From contig NZ_JAVDXU010000002.1 in NCBI RefSeq assembly GCF_031458095.1, positions 992,001 to 1,056,000 on the forward strand: a stretch of DNA of 64,000 nucleotides, given 5' to 3'. The notes under the pieces are model-generated. The model searched no databases. It was not told the DNA's origin and was given only the letters and a program-made list of their open reading frames with translations. This DNA is from Pelomonas saccharophila_A (GTDB lineage Bacteria; Pseudomonadota; Gammaproteobacteria; Burkholderiales; Burkholderiaceae_C). Made by a program: the position numbers and the translations under genes. Shown in pieces: positions 44,134 to 53,042 of the stretch. The first letter of the stretch is position 1. The number at the start of each line of letters is the position of its first letter.

Positions 44134-45060
44134 TCAGGGCGTGATGCGCAGGCCGTCCTCGGCCCAGACCAGGGGGCCGGCGTAATGCTGGCGGATGGCG
44201 GCCTGCACCGCTTCGCGGCGGCCATCGACGGCGGGAGACAGATGCGCCAGCAGCAGCTGGCCGGCGCGCACGTCGGCGGCAATCTCGCCGGTCTGGGTCG
44301 GGGCGGTGTGCAGGGTGTAGAGGACGGGCGGCGAATCCGGCGGGTCGAGCACGACGCTGTTGACGACGAGCAGGCTGGTGTCGGCGGCGATGCGGCGCAG
44401 CGCGGCGTGGCCCTGGGGGTCGATGTCGCCGCTGAAGGTGAGGCTCTTGCCGCCATGGTCGATCCGGTAGATGACGGCCGGCGCGTCGCGGTGGTGGCCG
44501 GCTATTGCCGAGATGCGCAGCCCGCCTTCGTCGAGCAGCACGCGCGGCTGCCGGGTGCTGGCGGGGATGTCGGTCACCTGGAAGCTGAGCGGTGCCGAAA
44601 AGTCGCGCAAATAGCCGAAGGCGCCCTGTTTGCCGAACAGCAGCTCGACCAAGCGGCGCGTGGACGGGAAGTCGGCGTCGTCGCGCTGGCGCGCTTTCTG
44701 GCCCGCGGGGCCGAAGATCTTCAGCGTGATGGGCCGGCCCGACGACACCGCGCGGGCCTTGACGAGGCCGGGCAGTTCGCCGACGTGGTCGGCATGCAGA
44801 TGGGTCAGCAGCAGGATGTCCAGCTGGCCCAGCGCCAGCTTGGCCTCACCCAGGCGCGCGAACGAGCCCGGCCCGGCGTCCACCAGGATGCGCGGCACGC
44901 CGTCCACCAGCACGGCATGGCTGGAGCCGGCGCGGCCGGTGGCGCCGGGCCCGCCCGAGCCCAGCACGACGAGTTCGAGAGCCGGCGGCGCTGCTGTCTG
45001 CGCCTGGGCGACCGAGGCCAGCAGCGGGAGAAGGAGGAAGGCGCGGCGCAGCAGCTTCAT
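44134..45060 (-). CDS. Exported metallo-beta-lactamase-fold hydrolase
   Basis: A 308-residue protein with a signal peptide (cleavage near AQAQT). The MBL metal motif is THLHADH, followed by FSGDID and a late HLS histidine, typical of RNase Z/arylsulfatase-like members with two zinc ions. The opening VVLGSGGPGA and GRAGSSHAVLVDG fit the alkylsulfatase/RNase-Z-like group of secreted MBL proteins, not antibiotic-cleaving class B enzymes. The ATG at 45060 starts the signal; a longer frame to 45204 overlaps the divergent gene. Substrate unknown. Confidence 0.88.
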   Translation of the reverse strand: MKLLRRAFLLLPLLASVAQAQTAAPPALELVVLGSGGPGATGRAGSSHAVLVDGVPRILVDAGPGSFARLGEAKLALGQLDILLLTHLHADHVGELPGLVKARAVSSGRPITLKIFGPAGQKARQRDDADFPSTRRLVELLFGKQGAFGYLRDFSAPLSFQVTDIPASTRQPRVLLDEGGLRISAIAGHHRDAPAVIYRIDHGGKSLTFSGDIDPQGHAALRRIAADTSLLVVNSVVLDPPDSPPVLYTLHTAPTQTGEIAADVRAGQLLLAHLSPAVDGRREAVQAAIRQHYAGPLVWAEDGLRITP

Positions 45061-45105
45061 GCGGTGTCCTTGGGGTCGGGCGGCGCCCGCCATCATCGCG
45101 CCGAC

Positions 45106-45125
45106 GCTTCGTTGCGCAGCGAAGC
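45106..45125. promoter_or_regulatory. 20-bp near-palindrome before the NIPSNAP/ABM/ArsR operon
   Basis: GCTTCGTTGCGCAGCGAAGC is symmetrical at 18 of 20 positions and sits in the 124-base divergent gap, 60 bases before the NIPSNAP start. ArsR-family repressors bind imperfect dyads of this size, and one is encoded in the operon; autoregulation is inferred. Confidence 0.4.
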
Positions 45126-45184
45126 ATCGACGGGCCGGGCCGCCACACACTGGCTGCACTTCTTCAACACGCAGCGAGCCCACC

Positions 45185-45493
45185 ATGCCCATCACCTGTT
45201 TCATCCGCTACGAACTCGACCCCTTCCAGCGCGAGGCCTTCCGCGAATACGCCCAGGCCTGGGGCCACATCATTCCCCGCCTCGGCGGCCGGCTGCTCGG
45301 CTACTGGCTGCCCCACGAGGGCACGAATTACGAGGCCTGGGGCCTGATCGGCTTCGACTCCCTGGCGGCCTACGAGGACTACCGCGCCCGGCTCAAGGCC
45401 GACCCCGAGGCGCGCGCCAACTTCGAGTTCGCGAAAGTGCAGCGCTTCATCCTGCGCGAGGAGCGGACTTTCTGTGAGGATGTGCGCCCATGA
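45185..45493 (+). CDS. NIPSNAP family protein
   Basis: A 102-residue single-domain dimeric alpha-beta-barrel (ferredoxin-like) protein. It matches NIPSNAP in its opening (CFIRYELDPFQREAFREYAQAWG) and the GLIGFDSLAAYEDYRARLKAD stretch. Members are small binding proteins or monooxygenase-like enzymes of unclear role. It is the first gene of a three-gene operon, overlapping the next by ATGA; both belong to the same fold superfamily, and the third encodes their likely repressor. Confidence 0.88.
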   Translation: MPITCFIRYELDPFQREAFREYAQAWGHIIPRLGGRLLGYWLPHEGTNYEAWGLIGFDSLAAYEDYRARLKADPEARANFEFAKVQRFILREERTFCEDVRP

Positions 45494-45813
45494 TCGCCGT
45501 CATCTTCGAAGTCGAGCCTACGGCCGAGGGCCGTCCCGCCTATCTCGACCACGCCGCCGCCCTGAAGCCGCTGCTGGAACAGATGGACGGCTTCGTCTCG
45601 GTGGAGCGCTTCCAGAGCCTGACCAACCCGGACAAGCTGCTGTCCCTGTCCTTCTGGCGCGACGAGGAGGCCGTGCGCGGCTGGCGCGAGATGGAGAGAC
45701 ACCGCCAGGCCCAGGCGGCCGGGCGGGGTGGCTTGTTCCAGGACTACCGCTTGCGTGTGGCCCATGTCGTGCGTGACTACGGGCTCAACGAGCGCGAGCA
45801 GGTGCCCCGGTGA
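45490..45813 (+). CDS. Antibiotic biosynthesis monooxygenase-like (ABM) protein
   Basis: A 107-residue dimeric alpha-beta-barrel protein with the ABM pattern (IFEVEPTAEGRPAYLDHAAALKPLLEQMDGFVSVERFQS, then LSLSFWRDEEAVRGWREM). Such domains act as cofactor-free monooxygenases on quinones or as heme-degrading enzymes, but most members are unassigned. It overlaps the upstream NIPSNAP gene and the downstream ArsR gene by four bases each, so the three proteins are made together. Confidence 0.88.
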   Translation: MIAVIFEVEPTAEGRPAYLDHAAALKPLLEQMDGFVSVERFQSLTNPDKLLSLSFWRDEEAVRGWREMERHRQAQAAGRGGLFQDYRLRVAHVVRDYGLNEREQVPR

Positions 45814-46499
45814 TGAGCGCTGAACCGCGTTTGGCCCGCATCGCCGCCGCCATTGCGGACCCGACGCGCGCGCGTGTTCTCGCCCGTTTGCTCGATGGCC
45901 GCTTGCACACGGCGGGCGAGCTGGCCACGCATGCCGGCGTCGGCGCGGCGACGATGTCCGCCCACCTGAAGCTGCTGGTCGACGAAGGCCTGGCCCGCGT
46001 GCGGCCGCAGGGCCGGCACCGCTATTTCGGTCTCGCGGATGGCGATGTGGCGCATGCGTTGGAAGCCCTGCTGCGCGTGGCCGATGGCCGTGATGCGGGA
46101 GCGGCTGCCGACCTGAAGCGCTGGCAGAAGCCCGAGATGCGCGGCCTGCGGCATGCGCGCAGCTGCTACGGCCATCTGGCGGGCGAGCTGGGCGTGCAAT
46201 GGCGCGAGGCGCTGCTGGCCAAGGGTTGGGTGAGGGCGTCGTCGGATGGGCGCTATGAGCTCAGCGATGCTGGCCGTGAAGCGCTGAGGGATCTGATGCC
46301 CGAAGGCTTTGCGGCGACGGGGCGGGTGCTCTATGACTGCGTGGACTGGTCCGAGCGCCGCGACCATTTCGCGGGGCCGCTGGCGGTGGCGTGGCTGGAG
46401 GCGATGGTGGCGAAGGGTTGGTTGCAACGTATGGCGGAGTCACGCGAATTGCGCCTGACGCCACCAGGTCGACTCGCACTCGAAAGCAGCCTCACATAA
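45810..46499 (+). CDS. ArsR-family transcriptional regulator
   Basis: A 229-residue winged-helix regulator. The HTH region is residues 8-75 (IADPTRARVLARLLDGRLHTAGELA, VGAATMSAHLKLL). The long C-terminal half shows the HARSCYGHLAGELG and CVDWSERRDHFAG motifs of the ArsR subgroup that contains two helical repeats around an unidentified ligand pocket. No CxC metal site is present, so metal sensing is unlikely. Start is GTG at 45810 or ATG at 45813. It probably represses its own operon through the near-palindrome at 45106-45125. Confidence 0.9.
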   Translation: MMSAEPRLARIAAAIADPTRARVLARLLDGRLHTAGELATHAGVGAATMSAHLKLLVDEGLARVRPQGRHRYFGLADGDVAHALEALLRVADGRDAGAAADLKRWQKPEMRGLRHARSCYGHLAGELGVQWREALLAKGWVRASSDGRYELSDAGREALRDLMPEGFAATGRVLYDCVDWSERRDHFAGPLAVAWLEAMVAKGWLQRMAESRELRLTPPGRLALESSLT

Positions 46500-46532
46500 T
46501 GCTCGCCGGTTCCATCTTCTCGAGGAGTGCGT

Positions 46533-46955
46533 GTGAGCACAGTGCTGTGGGCAAACCAGCTGGCTGATGGCGCCGTCACCTCAGACGAGGAAGACAAGGC
46601 CGCCTTGTTCAGGCATTCCAGCAGGCTGGATGCGATCTGCCGCAAGCTGGGCCTGGGACCGTTCAGCGCGCTGTGCGACTCGACCGACGTGCGGTTCAAT
46701 CATGGCGACTTCGAGCTGCCGCCTGGTGCAGAGTCCACCAATGACGTGATGGCCAAGGAGGGCGTCTGGGTCGACGCGGGCGAGGCGGTTCGGCGCCTGC
46801 AGGCGATGCTCGCTCACATCACGCAGAACAAGACGCGGTTTGGCCTGCTGAGGAACGACCTCGACGACGTGATCGCCGAGCTGCAGCAGAGCATTGGATT
46901 TGCCGAGTTGGCCGCGGCGGCGAAGGCCAAGTTCAATTTCTGCATCGTCGAGTGA
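46533..46955 (+). CDS. Hypothetical protein
   Basis: A 140-residue soluble, mostly helical acidic protein with no signal or membrane segment and no recognised family. The GTG at 46533 follows GAGGAG by five bases, giving MSTVLWANQLADG as the N-terminus; an earlier GTG at 46527 lies inside that site. A C-terminal helix pair (LRNDLDDVIAELQQSIGFAEL) could mediate dimerisation. It lies in a row of same-strand genes between an ArsR regulator and a four-helix membrane protein. Confidence 0.6.
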   Translation: MSTVLWANQLADGAVTSDEEDKAALFRHSSRLDAICRKLGLGPFSALCDSTDVRFNHGDFELPPGAESTNDVMAKEGVWVDAGEAVRRLQAMLAHITQNKTRFGLLRNDLDDVIAELQQSIGFAELAAAAKAKFNFCIVE

Positions 46956-46963
46956 GGCCGGCC

Positions 46964-47368
46964 ATGCATCGTCATCTGCTGGCTCTTGTCGCTCTCTACT
47001 TCGCCGCCAGCCTCGCCCACTTCAGCCACAACGCCCAGTACATCGCCTTCTATCCCGGCATGCCGGCCTGGCTGACGCCGGGCAAGGTCTGGCTGTTCTG
47101 GTTTGCCGTTTGCGGCGTCGGCCTGCTGGCGCTGACCTTGATTCGTCTCGGTTTGCCGGCGCTGGGCCTGCTGGCCCTCGGTGTCTACGGCGCCCTGGGC
47201 CTGGACGGCCTGCTGCACTACCGGCTGGGCCTGTGCTCCGAGCACACGTTGCTGGCCAATCTGACGATCTGGGCGGAAGCGACGACGGGGCTGATGCTGT
47301 TGCTGGTGTCGGCGGTATTGCTGGCAAGGCAGATGGGAGGCATGGCATGGCGACGCTCGACCACCTGA
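46964..47368 (+). CDS. Hypothetical four-helix membrane protein
   Basis: A 134-residue integral membrane protein with four predicted helices (about residues 4-22, 42-62, 66-84 and 100-122). The His residues in SLAHFSHN and the Cys in LGLCSEH are conserved-looking but not a known motif. It is not assigned to a family. It overlaps the VOC-domain gene by 22 bases in another frame, consistent with co-transcription. The ATG at 46964 is preferred to a GTG at 46952. Confidence 0.65.
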   Translation: MHRHLLALVALYFAASLAHFSHNAQYIAFYPGMPAWLTPGKVWLFWFAVCGVGLLALTLIRLGLPALGLLALGVYGALGLDGLLHYRLGLCSEHTLLANLTIWAEATTGLMLLLVSAVLLARQMGGMAWRRSTT

Positions 47369-47727
47369 TCCTCAAGGTCAACGACCTGGCCGAGAGCCTG
47401 CGCTTCTATACCGAGGTGATGGGCTTCATCGATGCGGGTCGGGACGGGCCGTTCACCGTCATCAAGGCCGGGCCCGACTGCCAGCTGCAGCTGGCGCCCT
47501 GGGGCACGCCGGGTTTCGAGCACTATGCGTTTGCGGTGTCACCCGCCGAGTTCGAGGCCATCTTCGGGCGCATCAAGGCGGCCGGCCTGGGCTATGGGCC
47601 GACCTTTGATTCGGTGGGCACGAACACCGGGCCGGGCAGCGAGTCCGGCGCACGTGGTTTCGCGCCGACGCTTTACTTCAACGACCCCAACCGCCACCTC
47701 ATCGAGATCAGGACCTACGGGGCCTGA
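47347..47727 (+). CDS. VOC family (glyoxalase/dioxygenase-fold) protein
   Basis: A 126-residue protein of the vicinal oxygen chelate superfamily: paired beta-alpha-beta modules starting LDHLILKVNDLAESLRFYTEVMGF, with metal-ligand candidates His5 in the first strand, His in FEHYAF, and Glu in HLIEIRTYG. The arrangement H...E suits a divalent-metal enzyme such as glyoxalase I or a ring-cleavage dioxygenase, or a drug-binding protein. Its 3' end overlaps the convergent MocR gene by 13 bases. Confidence 0.88.
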   Translation: MATLDHLILKVNDLAESLRFYTEVMGFIDAGRDGPFTVIKAGPDCQLQLAPWGTPGFEHYAFAVSPAEFEAIFGRIKAAGLGYGPTFDSVGTNTGPGSESGARGFAPTLYFNDPNRHLIEIRTYGA

Positions 47728-49175
47728 CGCAGCTGCCCGGCGACGAGGCGTGCCAGCCGGGCGCCCTGGTCGCGCACCTCCTGGTCGTGGGCACCGCCAT
47801 AGCCGAGGGCCAGGCCATGGTGGGCGAGGGGCGCCACGCCGAAATGGCTGAGGGGCTGCACGACGATGTCGGTCTGCGCGAGCTGAGCGATGACGGCGGC
47901 CTCCACCGCTGCCGGCAGCGCCACCGACACATGCATGCCCGTCTCGGTGCCGATCAGCGGCATGGCCTTGCCCAGCTCGCGCGCCCAGGCGGCGGCCAGG
48001 ATCTCGCGCCGGGCCGCATAGGCTTGGCGCATGCGTCGGATATGGGCCGCGAAATGGCCTTCTTCGATGAAGCGGGCCAGCGCCAGTTGCGTGAGCTGGC
48101 GGCCTTCGAGCTGCAAACGGGCCGCCGCTTCGGCAAAGCCAGTGGCCAGGGCCGGCGGCACGATGACATAGCCCAGGCGCAGGGCCGGGAACAGCACCTT
48201 GCTGAAGGTGCCGACATAGACGACACGGTCGGCGGCGTCCATGCCTTGCAGGGACGGCACCGGGGCGCCGGCGAGACGGAACTCGCCGTCGTAGTCGTCC
48301 TCGATGACCCAGCAGGCATGGCGCGCGGCCTCGCCCAGCAGGGCCAGGCGGCGGGCCAGGCTCATCTCGACGCCGGTGGGGAATTGGTGCGAGGGCGTCG
48401 TATAGATCAGCCGCGGTGGCTGGCGCCAGTCGGCCTCGGTCGGCGCGAGGCCCTGGTCATCCACCGTGATGGGTTGCATGTGCAAACCGGCAGCGGCAAA
48501 GGCGCGGCGGGCGCCGGGATAGCCGGGGTTCTCGGCCCAGGCCTGTTCTCCCGCATCGGCGAGCAAGCGGGCGCACAGGTCCAGGCCCTGCTGGGCGCCG
48601 GCGACGACGATGACCTGCTCAGGCGTACAGCGCACCAGGCGGGTCAGGCGCACATGGTCGGCGATGGCGTGGCGCAGCAGCGGGTGGCCGCCGGGCTCGG
48701 CATAGCCGGTGTCGGGCAGGCGGGCCTCGCGCCAGGCCTGGGCGAGCAGGCGCTGCCAGACATCCAGGCGCAGCAGGCCCAGGTCGGGCGTGCACAGCGC
48801 GAAGGCGCGGCCGATTTCAATGGAGGGTTCGGCCAGGATGGCAGTGGCGCGCCGTGACAGCGAGAGGGCCGCGCTCGTCACGGGGACGTTGCCGGGCGGT
48901 GCCTGCATCTCGTAGGCGGGTGGCTGGGCCGCCACGAAGGAACCGGCACCGCGGCGCGCTTGCAGATAGCCCTCGGCGGTCAGGCGTTCGTAGGCCTCGA
49001 TGACGGTGTTGCGGCCCAGGCCGAGGTCGGTGGCCAGGGCACGCGTGGCGGGCAGGGCGTCCCCCGGGCGCAGCACGGCACTGGCGATGAGGCGGCGCAG
49101 CTCCTCGGCCAGTTGGGCACTGAGGGCGATGGGTGAATCCCGTCTCAGCGTCGCGGCGAGGCGGTCGCTCAGCAT
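47715..49175 (-). CDS. MocR-type regulator (GntR winged helix fused to PLP aminotransferase domain)
   Basis: A 486-residue transcription factor. The N-terminal GntR HTH (about 15-85: ALPATRALATDLGLGRNTVIEAYERL) is followed by a class I aminotransferase-like domain with the PLP-binding Lys in VGTFSKVLFPALRLGY and the preceding VIEDDYDGEFR. Such regulators often control pyridoxal or GABA/taurine metabolism, sensing PLP plus an amino compound. It diverges from a DUF4440-type gene across a 106-base gap, its only obvious candidate target besides itself. Confidence 0.92.
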   Translation of the reverse strand: MLSDRLAATLRRDSPIALSAQLAEELRRLIASAVLRPGDALPATRALATDLGLGRNTVIEAYERLTAEGYLQARRGAGSFVAAQPPAYEMQAPPGNVPVTSAALSLSRRATAILAEPSIEIGRAFALCTPDLGLLRLDVWQRLLAQAWREARLPDTGYAEPGGHPLLRHAIADHVRLTRLVRCTPEQVIVVAGAQQGLDLCARLLADAGEQAWAENPGYPGARRAFAAAGLHMQPITVDDQGLAPTEADWRQPPRLIYTTPSHQFPTGVEMSLARRLALLGEAARHACWVIEDDYDGEFRLAGAPVPSLQGMDAADRVVYVGTFSKVLFPALRLGYVIVPPALATGFAEAAARLQLEGRQLTQLALARFIEEGHFAAHIRRMRQAYAARREILAAAWARELGKAMPLIGTETGMHVSVALPAAVEAAVIAQLAQTDIVVQPLSHFGVAPLAHHGLALGYGGAHDQEVRDQGARLARLVAGQLRQAP

Positions 49176-49281
49176 GTGGTTCCCCGCGTCCGTGCGGATT
49201 GGCTCTGTCGCCGGGCGGGTCGGCCTTCTATCGTGACTGCCAGGTCGCCAGCGGCGGGCGCGGCGACAAGGTTTTCAAAGG

Positions 49282-49776
49282 ATGGGAAGCGTGAAGAAGG
49301 CATTTGCAAGCAAGGCAGCCGCCTGGCTGGCCATGGTCCTGCCCCTGGGCGCGGCGGCGGCATCCGCCGACGTGGCGGCGCAGGTCGCGGCGCTGGACAT
49401 CGAATACCAGGCGGCCGTGAAACGCAACGACGAGGCCGGCATGGCGAGGATTCTGGCCGAGGACTTCGTGCTCGTGTCGGGCGGCGGCCTGACCTTCACG
49501 CGCGAGCAGCTGCTGGCCGAGGCGCGCGGCAAGACCATCACCTATGAAGAGCAGGACGTCGTGCCGGGCACGCGCACGGTGCGTGTCTTCGGCGAGCACA
49601 CGGCCGTCGTCACGGCGCTGCTGGCGCTCAAGGGCGTCGAGTTGAAGACGGGCCGCGTCCACCACCGCAAGCTGTGGTTCAGCGATGTCTACATCCGCAC
49701 CGGGGCGGGCTGGAAGTACGCGCTGGGCCAGGTGGGGCGGCTGGTCGAGAAGGATGGGCAGGCGGTCGCGCCCTAG
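49282..49776 (+). CDS. Secreted NTF2-like DUF4440 protein
   Basis: A 164-residue protein with a signal peptide (AAAASADVA) and an NTF2-like DUF4440 domain (VAALDIEYQAAVKRNDEAGMARILAEDFVLVSG, TYEEQDVVPGTRTVRVFGEHTAVVTALLALKG, WKYALGQVGRLV). No catalytic residues are obvious. It is a second periplasmic NTF2-like gene besides 36040-36510. A GTG at 49291 has better spacing from AAAGGA than the ATG at 49282, so the true start may be three codons later. It overlaps the convergent gene by four bases. Confidence 0.8.
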   Translation: MGSVKKAFASKAAAWLAMVLPLGAAAASADVAAQVAALDIEYQAAVKRNDEAGMARILAEDFVLVSGGGLTFTREQLLAEARGKTITYEEQDVVPGTRTVRVFGEHTAVVTALLALKGVELKTGRVHHRKLWFSDVYIRTGAGWKYALGQVGRLVEKDGQAVAP

Positions 49777-50132
49777 GGCGATTTCGCGGGTTTCCTCGCC
49801 GCGCGCGGTGGCGGGGCCAGCACGGCGCCGCGCTGGCCGGTGGTGCGGTCCCACTGATAGACCTCGCGCGTGGCCTTGTCGACGGCGAAGTGGCCAAGCA
49901 GATGGCTTTCGTCCCTGGGCTCCCCTGGCCCGTCGAAGCGCAGCGTGAAAACGAAGTCGGTATCGACGGGATGGCGCTTGCAGCGGTAGTCGCCGCGCTT
50001 GTTCGGCCCGGCCAGGTGCAGGGCGCGCGCGGTGCCGATGAGCTTCAGGCACGCCTGCCTCTCGGTCAGGCCCACGGCATGGGCGGGCAGGGCCTGGGCG
50101 GCAAGGAGGGCAGGCAGTAGCAGCCGGAACAT
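49773..50132 (-). CDS. Hypothetical secreted protein
   Basis: A 119-residue protein with a signal peptide (MFRLLLPALLAAQALPAHA, residues 1-19). The mature part shows two cysteines (QACLKL, YRCKRH) that could form a disulfide, followed by FVFTLRFDGPGEP and the cytochrome-like but Cys-free HLLGHFAVDKATREVYQWD, ending in a proline/arginine-rich tail. No family is recognised with confidence. It lies 20 bases downstream of spoVR on the same strand and could be transcribed from that operon. Confidence 0.65.
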   Translation of the reverse strand: MFRLLLPALLAAQALPAHAVGLTERQACLKLIGTARALHLAGPNKRGDYRCKRHPVDTDFVFTLRFDGPGEPRDESHLLGHFAVDKATREVYQWDRTTGQRGAVLAPPPRAARKPAKSP

Positions 50133-50152
50133 GCCGGCAAGTATCAGGCCCC

Positions 50153-51754
50153 TCAAGCCGCCTGGGGCGGCACGCTCCAGCGCTTGGTCACATCGCCACG
50201 GGCGTTGACGCTCTCGAGCTGCACGCCAAAGCCCCACAAGCGGCCGACATGCTTGAGCACTTCCTGGGCGCTGTCGTGCAGGGGGCGGTTGAGGTGCTGC
50301 ACATGGCGCAGCGTCAGCGACCGGTCGCCGCGCAGGTTGACGTTCCAGACCTGGATATTGGGCTCGCGGGTGGACAGGTCATACTGGCGCGAAAGGGCCT
50401 GGCGCAGATGGCGGTAGCCGCCTTCGTCGTGGATGGCCGAGATCTCGTACTCGCTCTTGGCCTCGTCATCCAGGATGGAGAAGAGGCGGAAGTCGCGCAT
50501 GATCTTCGGGCTCAGGTATTGGCCGATGAAGCTCTCGTCCTTGAAGTTGCGCATGGCGTGGTCGAGCGTGGGCAGCCATTCGCTGCCGGCGATGTCGGGG
50601 AACCAGTCGCGGTCTTCGTCGGTGGGGTTCTCGCAGATGCGCTTGATGTCGGTGTACATCGCGAAGCCCAGCGCATAGGGGTTGAGGTTGGCGCCCGGGT
50701 GCTGGTAGACGACGTTGGTGTGGGATTTGAGCCACTCGATCATCATGCCGTCCGACAGATAGCCGTCGTCGTACATCTGGTTGAGCAGGCGGTGGTGCCA
50801 GAAGGTGGCCCAGCCCTCGTTCATGACCTGCGTCTGGCGCTGCGGATAGAAGTACTGGGCGATCTTGCGCACGATGCGCACGACCTCGCGCTGCCAGGGG
50901 TCGAGCAGCGGCGCGTTCTTCTCGATGAAATAGAGCAGGTTCTCCTGCGGCTCGTCGGGGAAACGGCGGCTCTCGGCGGCCTCGTCGGGGCGGTCGGGCT
51001 TCTTGGGCAGGGTGCGCCACAGATCGTTGATCTGCATCTGCGCATGGTGCTCGCGGTCCTTGAGCCGCGCGCGCTCCTCGGCGAGCGACAGCTTGGCAGG
51101 GCGGCGGTAGCGGTCCACGCCATGGTTCATCAGCGCATGGCAGCTGTCCAGCAGGGTCTCGACGGCGTCCAGGCCGTAGCGCTCCTCGCAATCGGCGACG
51201 TAGTTCTTGGCGTAGACGAGGTAGTCGATGATGCTGGATGCATCCGTCCACATGCGGAACAGGTAGTTCCCTTTGAAGAAGCTGTTGTGGCCGTAGCAGG
51301 CGTGGGCAATCACGAGGGCCTGCATGGCCAGCGTGTTCTCCTCCATCAGGTAGGCGATGCAGGGGTCGGAGTTGATGACGATCTCGTAGGCCAGGCCCAT
51401 CTGGCCGCGCTTGTAGCTGCGCTCGGTGGCGATGAACTCCTTGCCATAGCTCCAGTGGCGGTAGTTCACCGGCATGCCGACCGAGGCATAGGCGTCCATC
51501 ATCTGCTCGGCGGTGATGACCTCGAGCTGGTTGGCATAGGTGTCCAGGCCGAAGCGCTCGGCCGTGTTCTTGATGACGGCGTGGTATTCCTCGATGAGCT
51601 CGAAGCTCCAGTCGTTGGGCGAAGGCAGGGGCTGGCTGGGGCGCTGGGCCAGCGGCTTCATGCGCTGCAGCGGCTGGCGCTGGCGGCGCTCCGGCATGCC
51701 GGCCGGCGGATTGGCCGGCCGCTCGTGATGGCGTCTATCCTCTTTGCTGCTCAT
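50153..51754 (-). CDS. spoVR: SpoVR family protein
   Basis: A 533-residue cytoplasmic protein of the SpoVR family (DUF444-associated). Family landmarks include WSFELIEEYHAVIKN, the HACYGHNSFFKGNYLF region with conserved His residues, NEGWATFWHH, and PGANLNPYALGFAMYTDIKRI. Function is undefined; in proteobacteria it is co-expressed with PrkA and YeaH under nutrient or nitrogen stress and in stationary phase. It overlaps the yeaH stop codon by ATGA, the third gene of the operon prkA-yeaH-spoVR. Confidence 0.95.
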   Translation of the reverse strand: MSSKEDRRHHERPANPPAGMPERRQRQPLQRMKPLAQRPSQPLPSPNDWSFELIEEYHAVIKNTAERFGLDTYANQLEVITAEQMMDAYASVGMPVNYRHWSYGKEFIATERSYKRGQMGLAYEIVINSDPCIAYLMEENTLAMQALVIAHACYGHNSFFKGNYLFRMWTDASSIIDYLVYAKNYVADCEERYGLDAVETLLDSCHALMNHGVDRYRRPAKLSLAEERARLKDREHHAQMQINDLWRTLPKKPDRPDEAAESRRFPDEPQENLLYFIEKNAPLLDPWQREVVRIVRKIAQYFYPQRQTQVMNEGWATFWHHRLLNQMYDDGYLSDGMMIEWLKSHTNVVYQHPGANLNPYALGFAMYTDIKRICENPTDEDRDWFPDIAGSEWLPTLDHAMRNFKDESFIGQYLSPKIMRDFRLFSILDDEAKSEYEISAIHDEGGYRHLRQALSRQYDLSTREPNIQVWNVNLRGDRSLTLRHVQHLNRPLHDSAQEVLKHVGRLWGFGVQLESVNARGDVTKRWSVPPQAA

Positions 51755-53031
51755 GCCGCGGCCCCTTCCTTCTTGAACAAGTCACGGAAGACCGGGTAGA
51801 TCTGCGAGGCCTCGACGGCCTTGCGCATGGCGAAGTGCTTGGCGTCCTCGGCGAGCTTCTGGTATTCCTCCCAGAGGTTCTGCTCGGGTTCGGCGACCTG
51901 CACATAGGCGAAGTAGCGGCACAGCGGCAGCAGCTTGTCGGCCAGCAGCTCGCGGCAGCGGCCGCTGTCGTGGTGCCAGTTGTCGCCGTCGCTGGCCTGG
52001 GCGCCGTAGATATTCCATTCGGTCGGCGAATAGCGCTCCTTGATGATCTGTTCCATCAGGACGAGGGCCGACGAGACGACCGTGCCGCCGGTCTCGGTGG
52101 CGTGGAAGAAGTTCTGCTCGTCCACTTCCTGGGCCTGGGTGTGGTGGCGGATGAAGACGACGTCGATCTTTTCGTAGTGCCGCGTCAGGAAGAGGTAGAG
52201 CAGGATGAAGAAGCGCTTGGCGAGGTCCTTGCGGCCTTCGTCCATGGAGCCCGACACGTCCATCAGGCAGAACATGACGGCGCGCGTCGTGGGCACCGGG
52301 ATGCGCACGCGCGAGCGAAAGCGCAGGTCGATAGGATCGAGGAAGGGGATGGCCGCGATGCGCTCGCGCAGATGCTTGATGCGCTCGCGGGTTTCGAGCA
52401 GCAGGCGCGGCGTCTCGGGGCGGTCTTCCTTCAGCAGCTCCTGCTCGCGGGCCTCGAGCTCGTGCAGCTCGCGGCGCTTGTCCATGCCCAGCGCAATGCG
52501 CCGCCCTAAAGCACCGCGCATGGAGCGCACGACGTGCAGATTGGTGGGCGTGCCGTCGGACACGAAGCCGGCGCGCTGGCTGCGCCACTCGGGCGTGTCG
52601 GCCAGCGTCGTGCGGGCGAGATTGGGCAGGGCCAGGTCGTCGAAGAAGACCTGCATGAACTCTTCCTTGGTGAGGTGGAAGACGAAGTCGTCCTCCCCCT
52701 CGCCCTGGTCGCTGGCCTCGCCGCCGCCCGCGCCACCGCCTTGCCCGCCCTTGGGCTTGGCGATGCGGTCGCCCTTCACATACTCCTGGTTGCCCGGCCG
52801 CACGACCTCGCGGATGCCACCGTCGCCATGGCCGAAGACGGGCTCGCTCAAGTCCTTCTTGGGGATGTGGACGTCCTCGCCGCGCTCCATGTCGCGGATG
52901 CCGCGGCCGTCCACCGCGCGCTTGACCGCCTCGCGGATCTGGTCCTTGTGGCGGCGCAAAAAGCGCTCGCGGTTGCCGATGGACTTGTTCTTGCCCGACA
53001 GCCGTCTATCGATGATTTGCTGGAGGGACAT
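51751..53031 (-). CDS. yeaH: YeaH/YhbH (DUF444) family protein with vWA-like domain
   Basis: A 426-residue protein. The N-terminus reads QIIDRRLSGKNKSIGNRERFLRRHK-like (family start), then a glycine-rich acidic linker near 80-110, and a C-terminal von Willebrand A-like domain with the MIDAS motif DVSGSM near residue 225 and HHTQA. It pairs with PrkA kinase and SpoVR in a conserved stress operon; a scaffolding role is assumed from the vWA fold. A 101-base gap holding a copy of the dispersed repeat separates it from prkA. Confidence 0.95.
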   Translation of the reverse strand: MSLQQIIDRRLSGKNKSIGNRERFLRRHKDQIREAVKRAVDGRGIRDMERGEDVHIPKKDLSEPVFGHGDGGIREVVRPGNQEYVKGDRIAKPKGGQGGGAGGGEASDQGEGEDDFVFHLTKEEFMQVFFDDLALPNLARTTLADTPEWRSQRAGFVSDGTPTNLHVVRSMRGALGRRIALGMDKRRELHELEAREQELLKEDRPETPRLLLETRERIKHLRERIAAIPFLDPIDLRFRSRVRIPVPTTRAVMFCLMDVSGSMDEGRKDLAKRFFILLYLFLTRHYEKIDVVFIRHHTQAQEVDEQNFFHATETGGTVVSSALVLMEQIIKERYSPTEWNIYGAQASDGDNWHHDSGRCRELLADKLLPLCRYFAYVQVAEPEQNLWEEYQKLAEDAKHFAMRKAVEASQIYPVFRDLFKKEGAAA

Positions 53032-53042
53032 GCCTCACCTTT

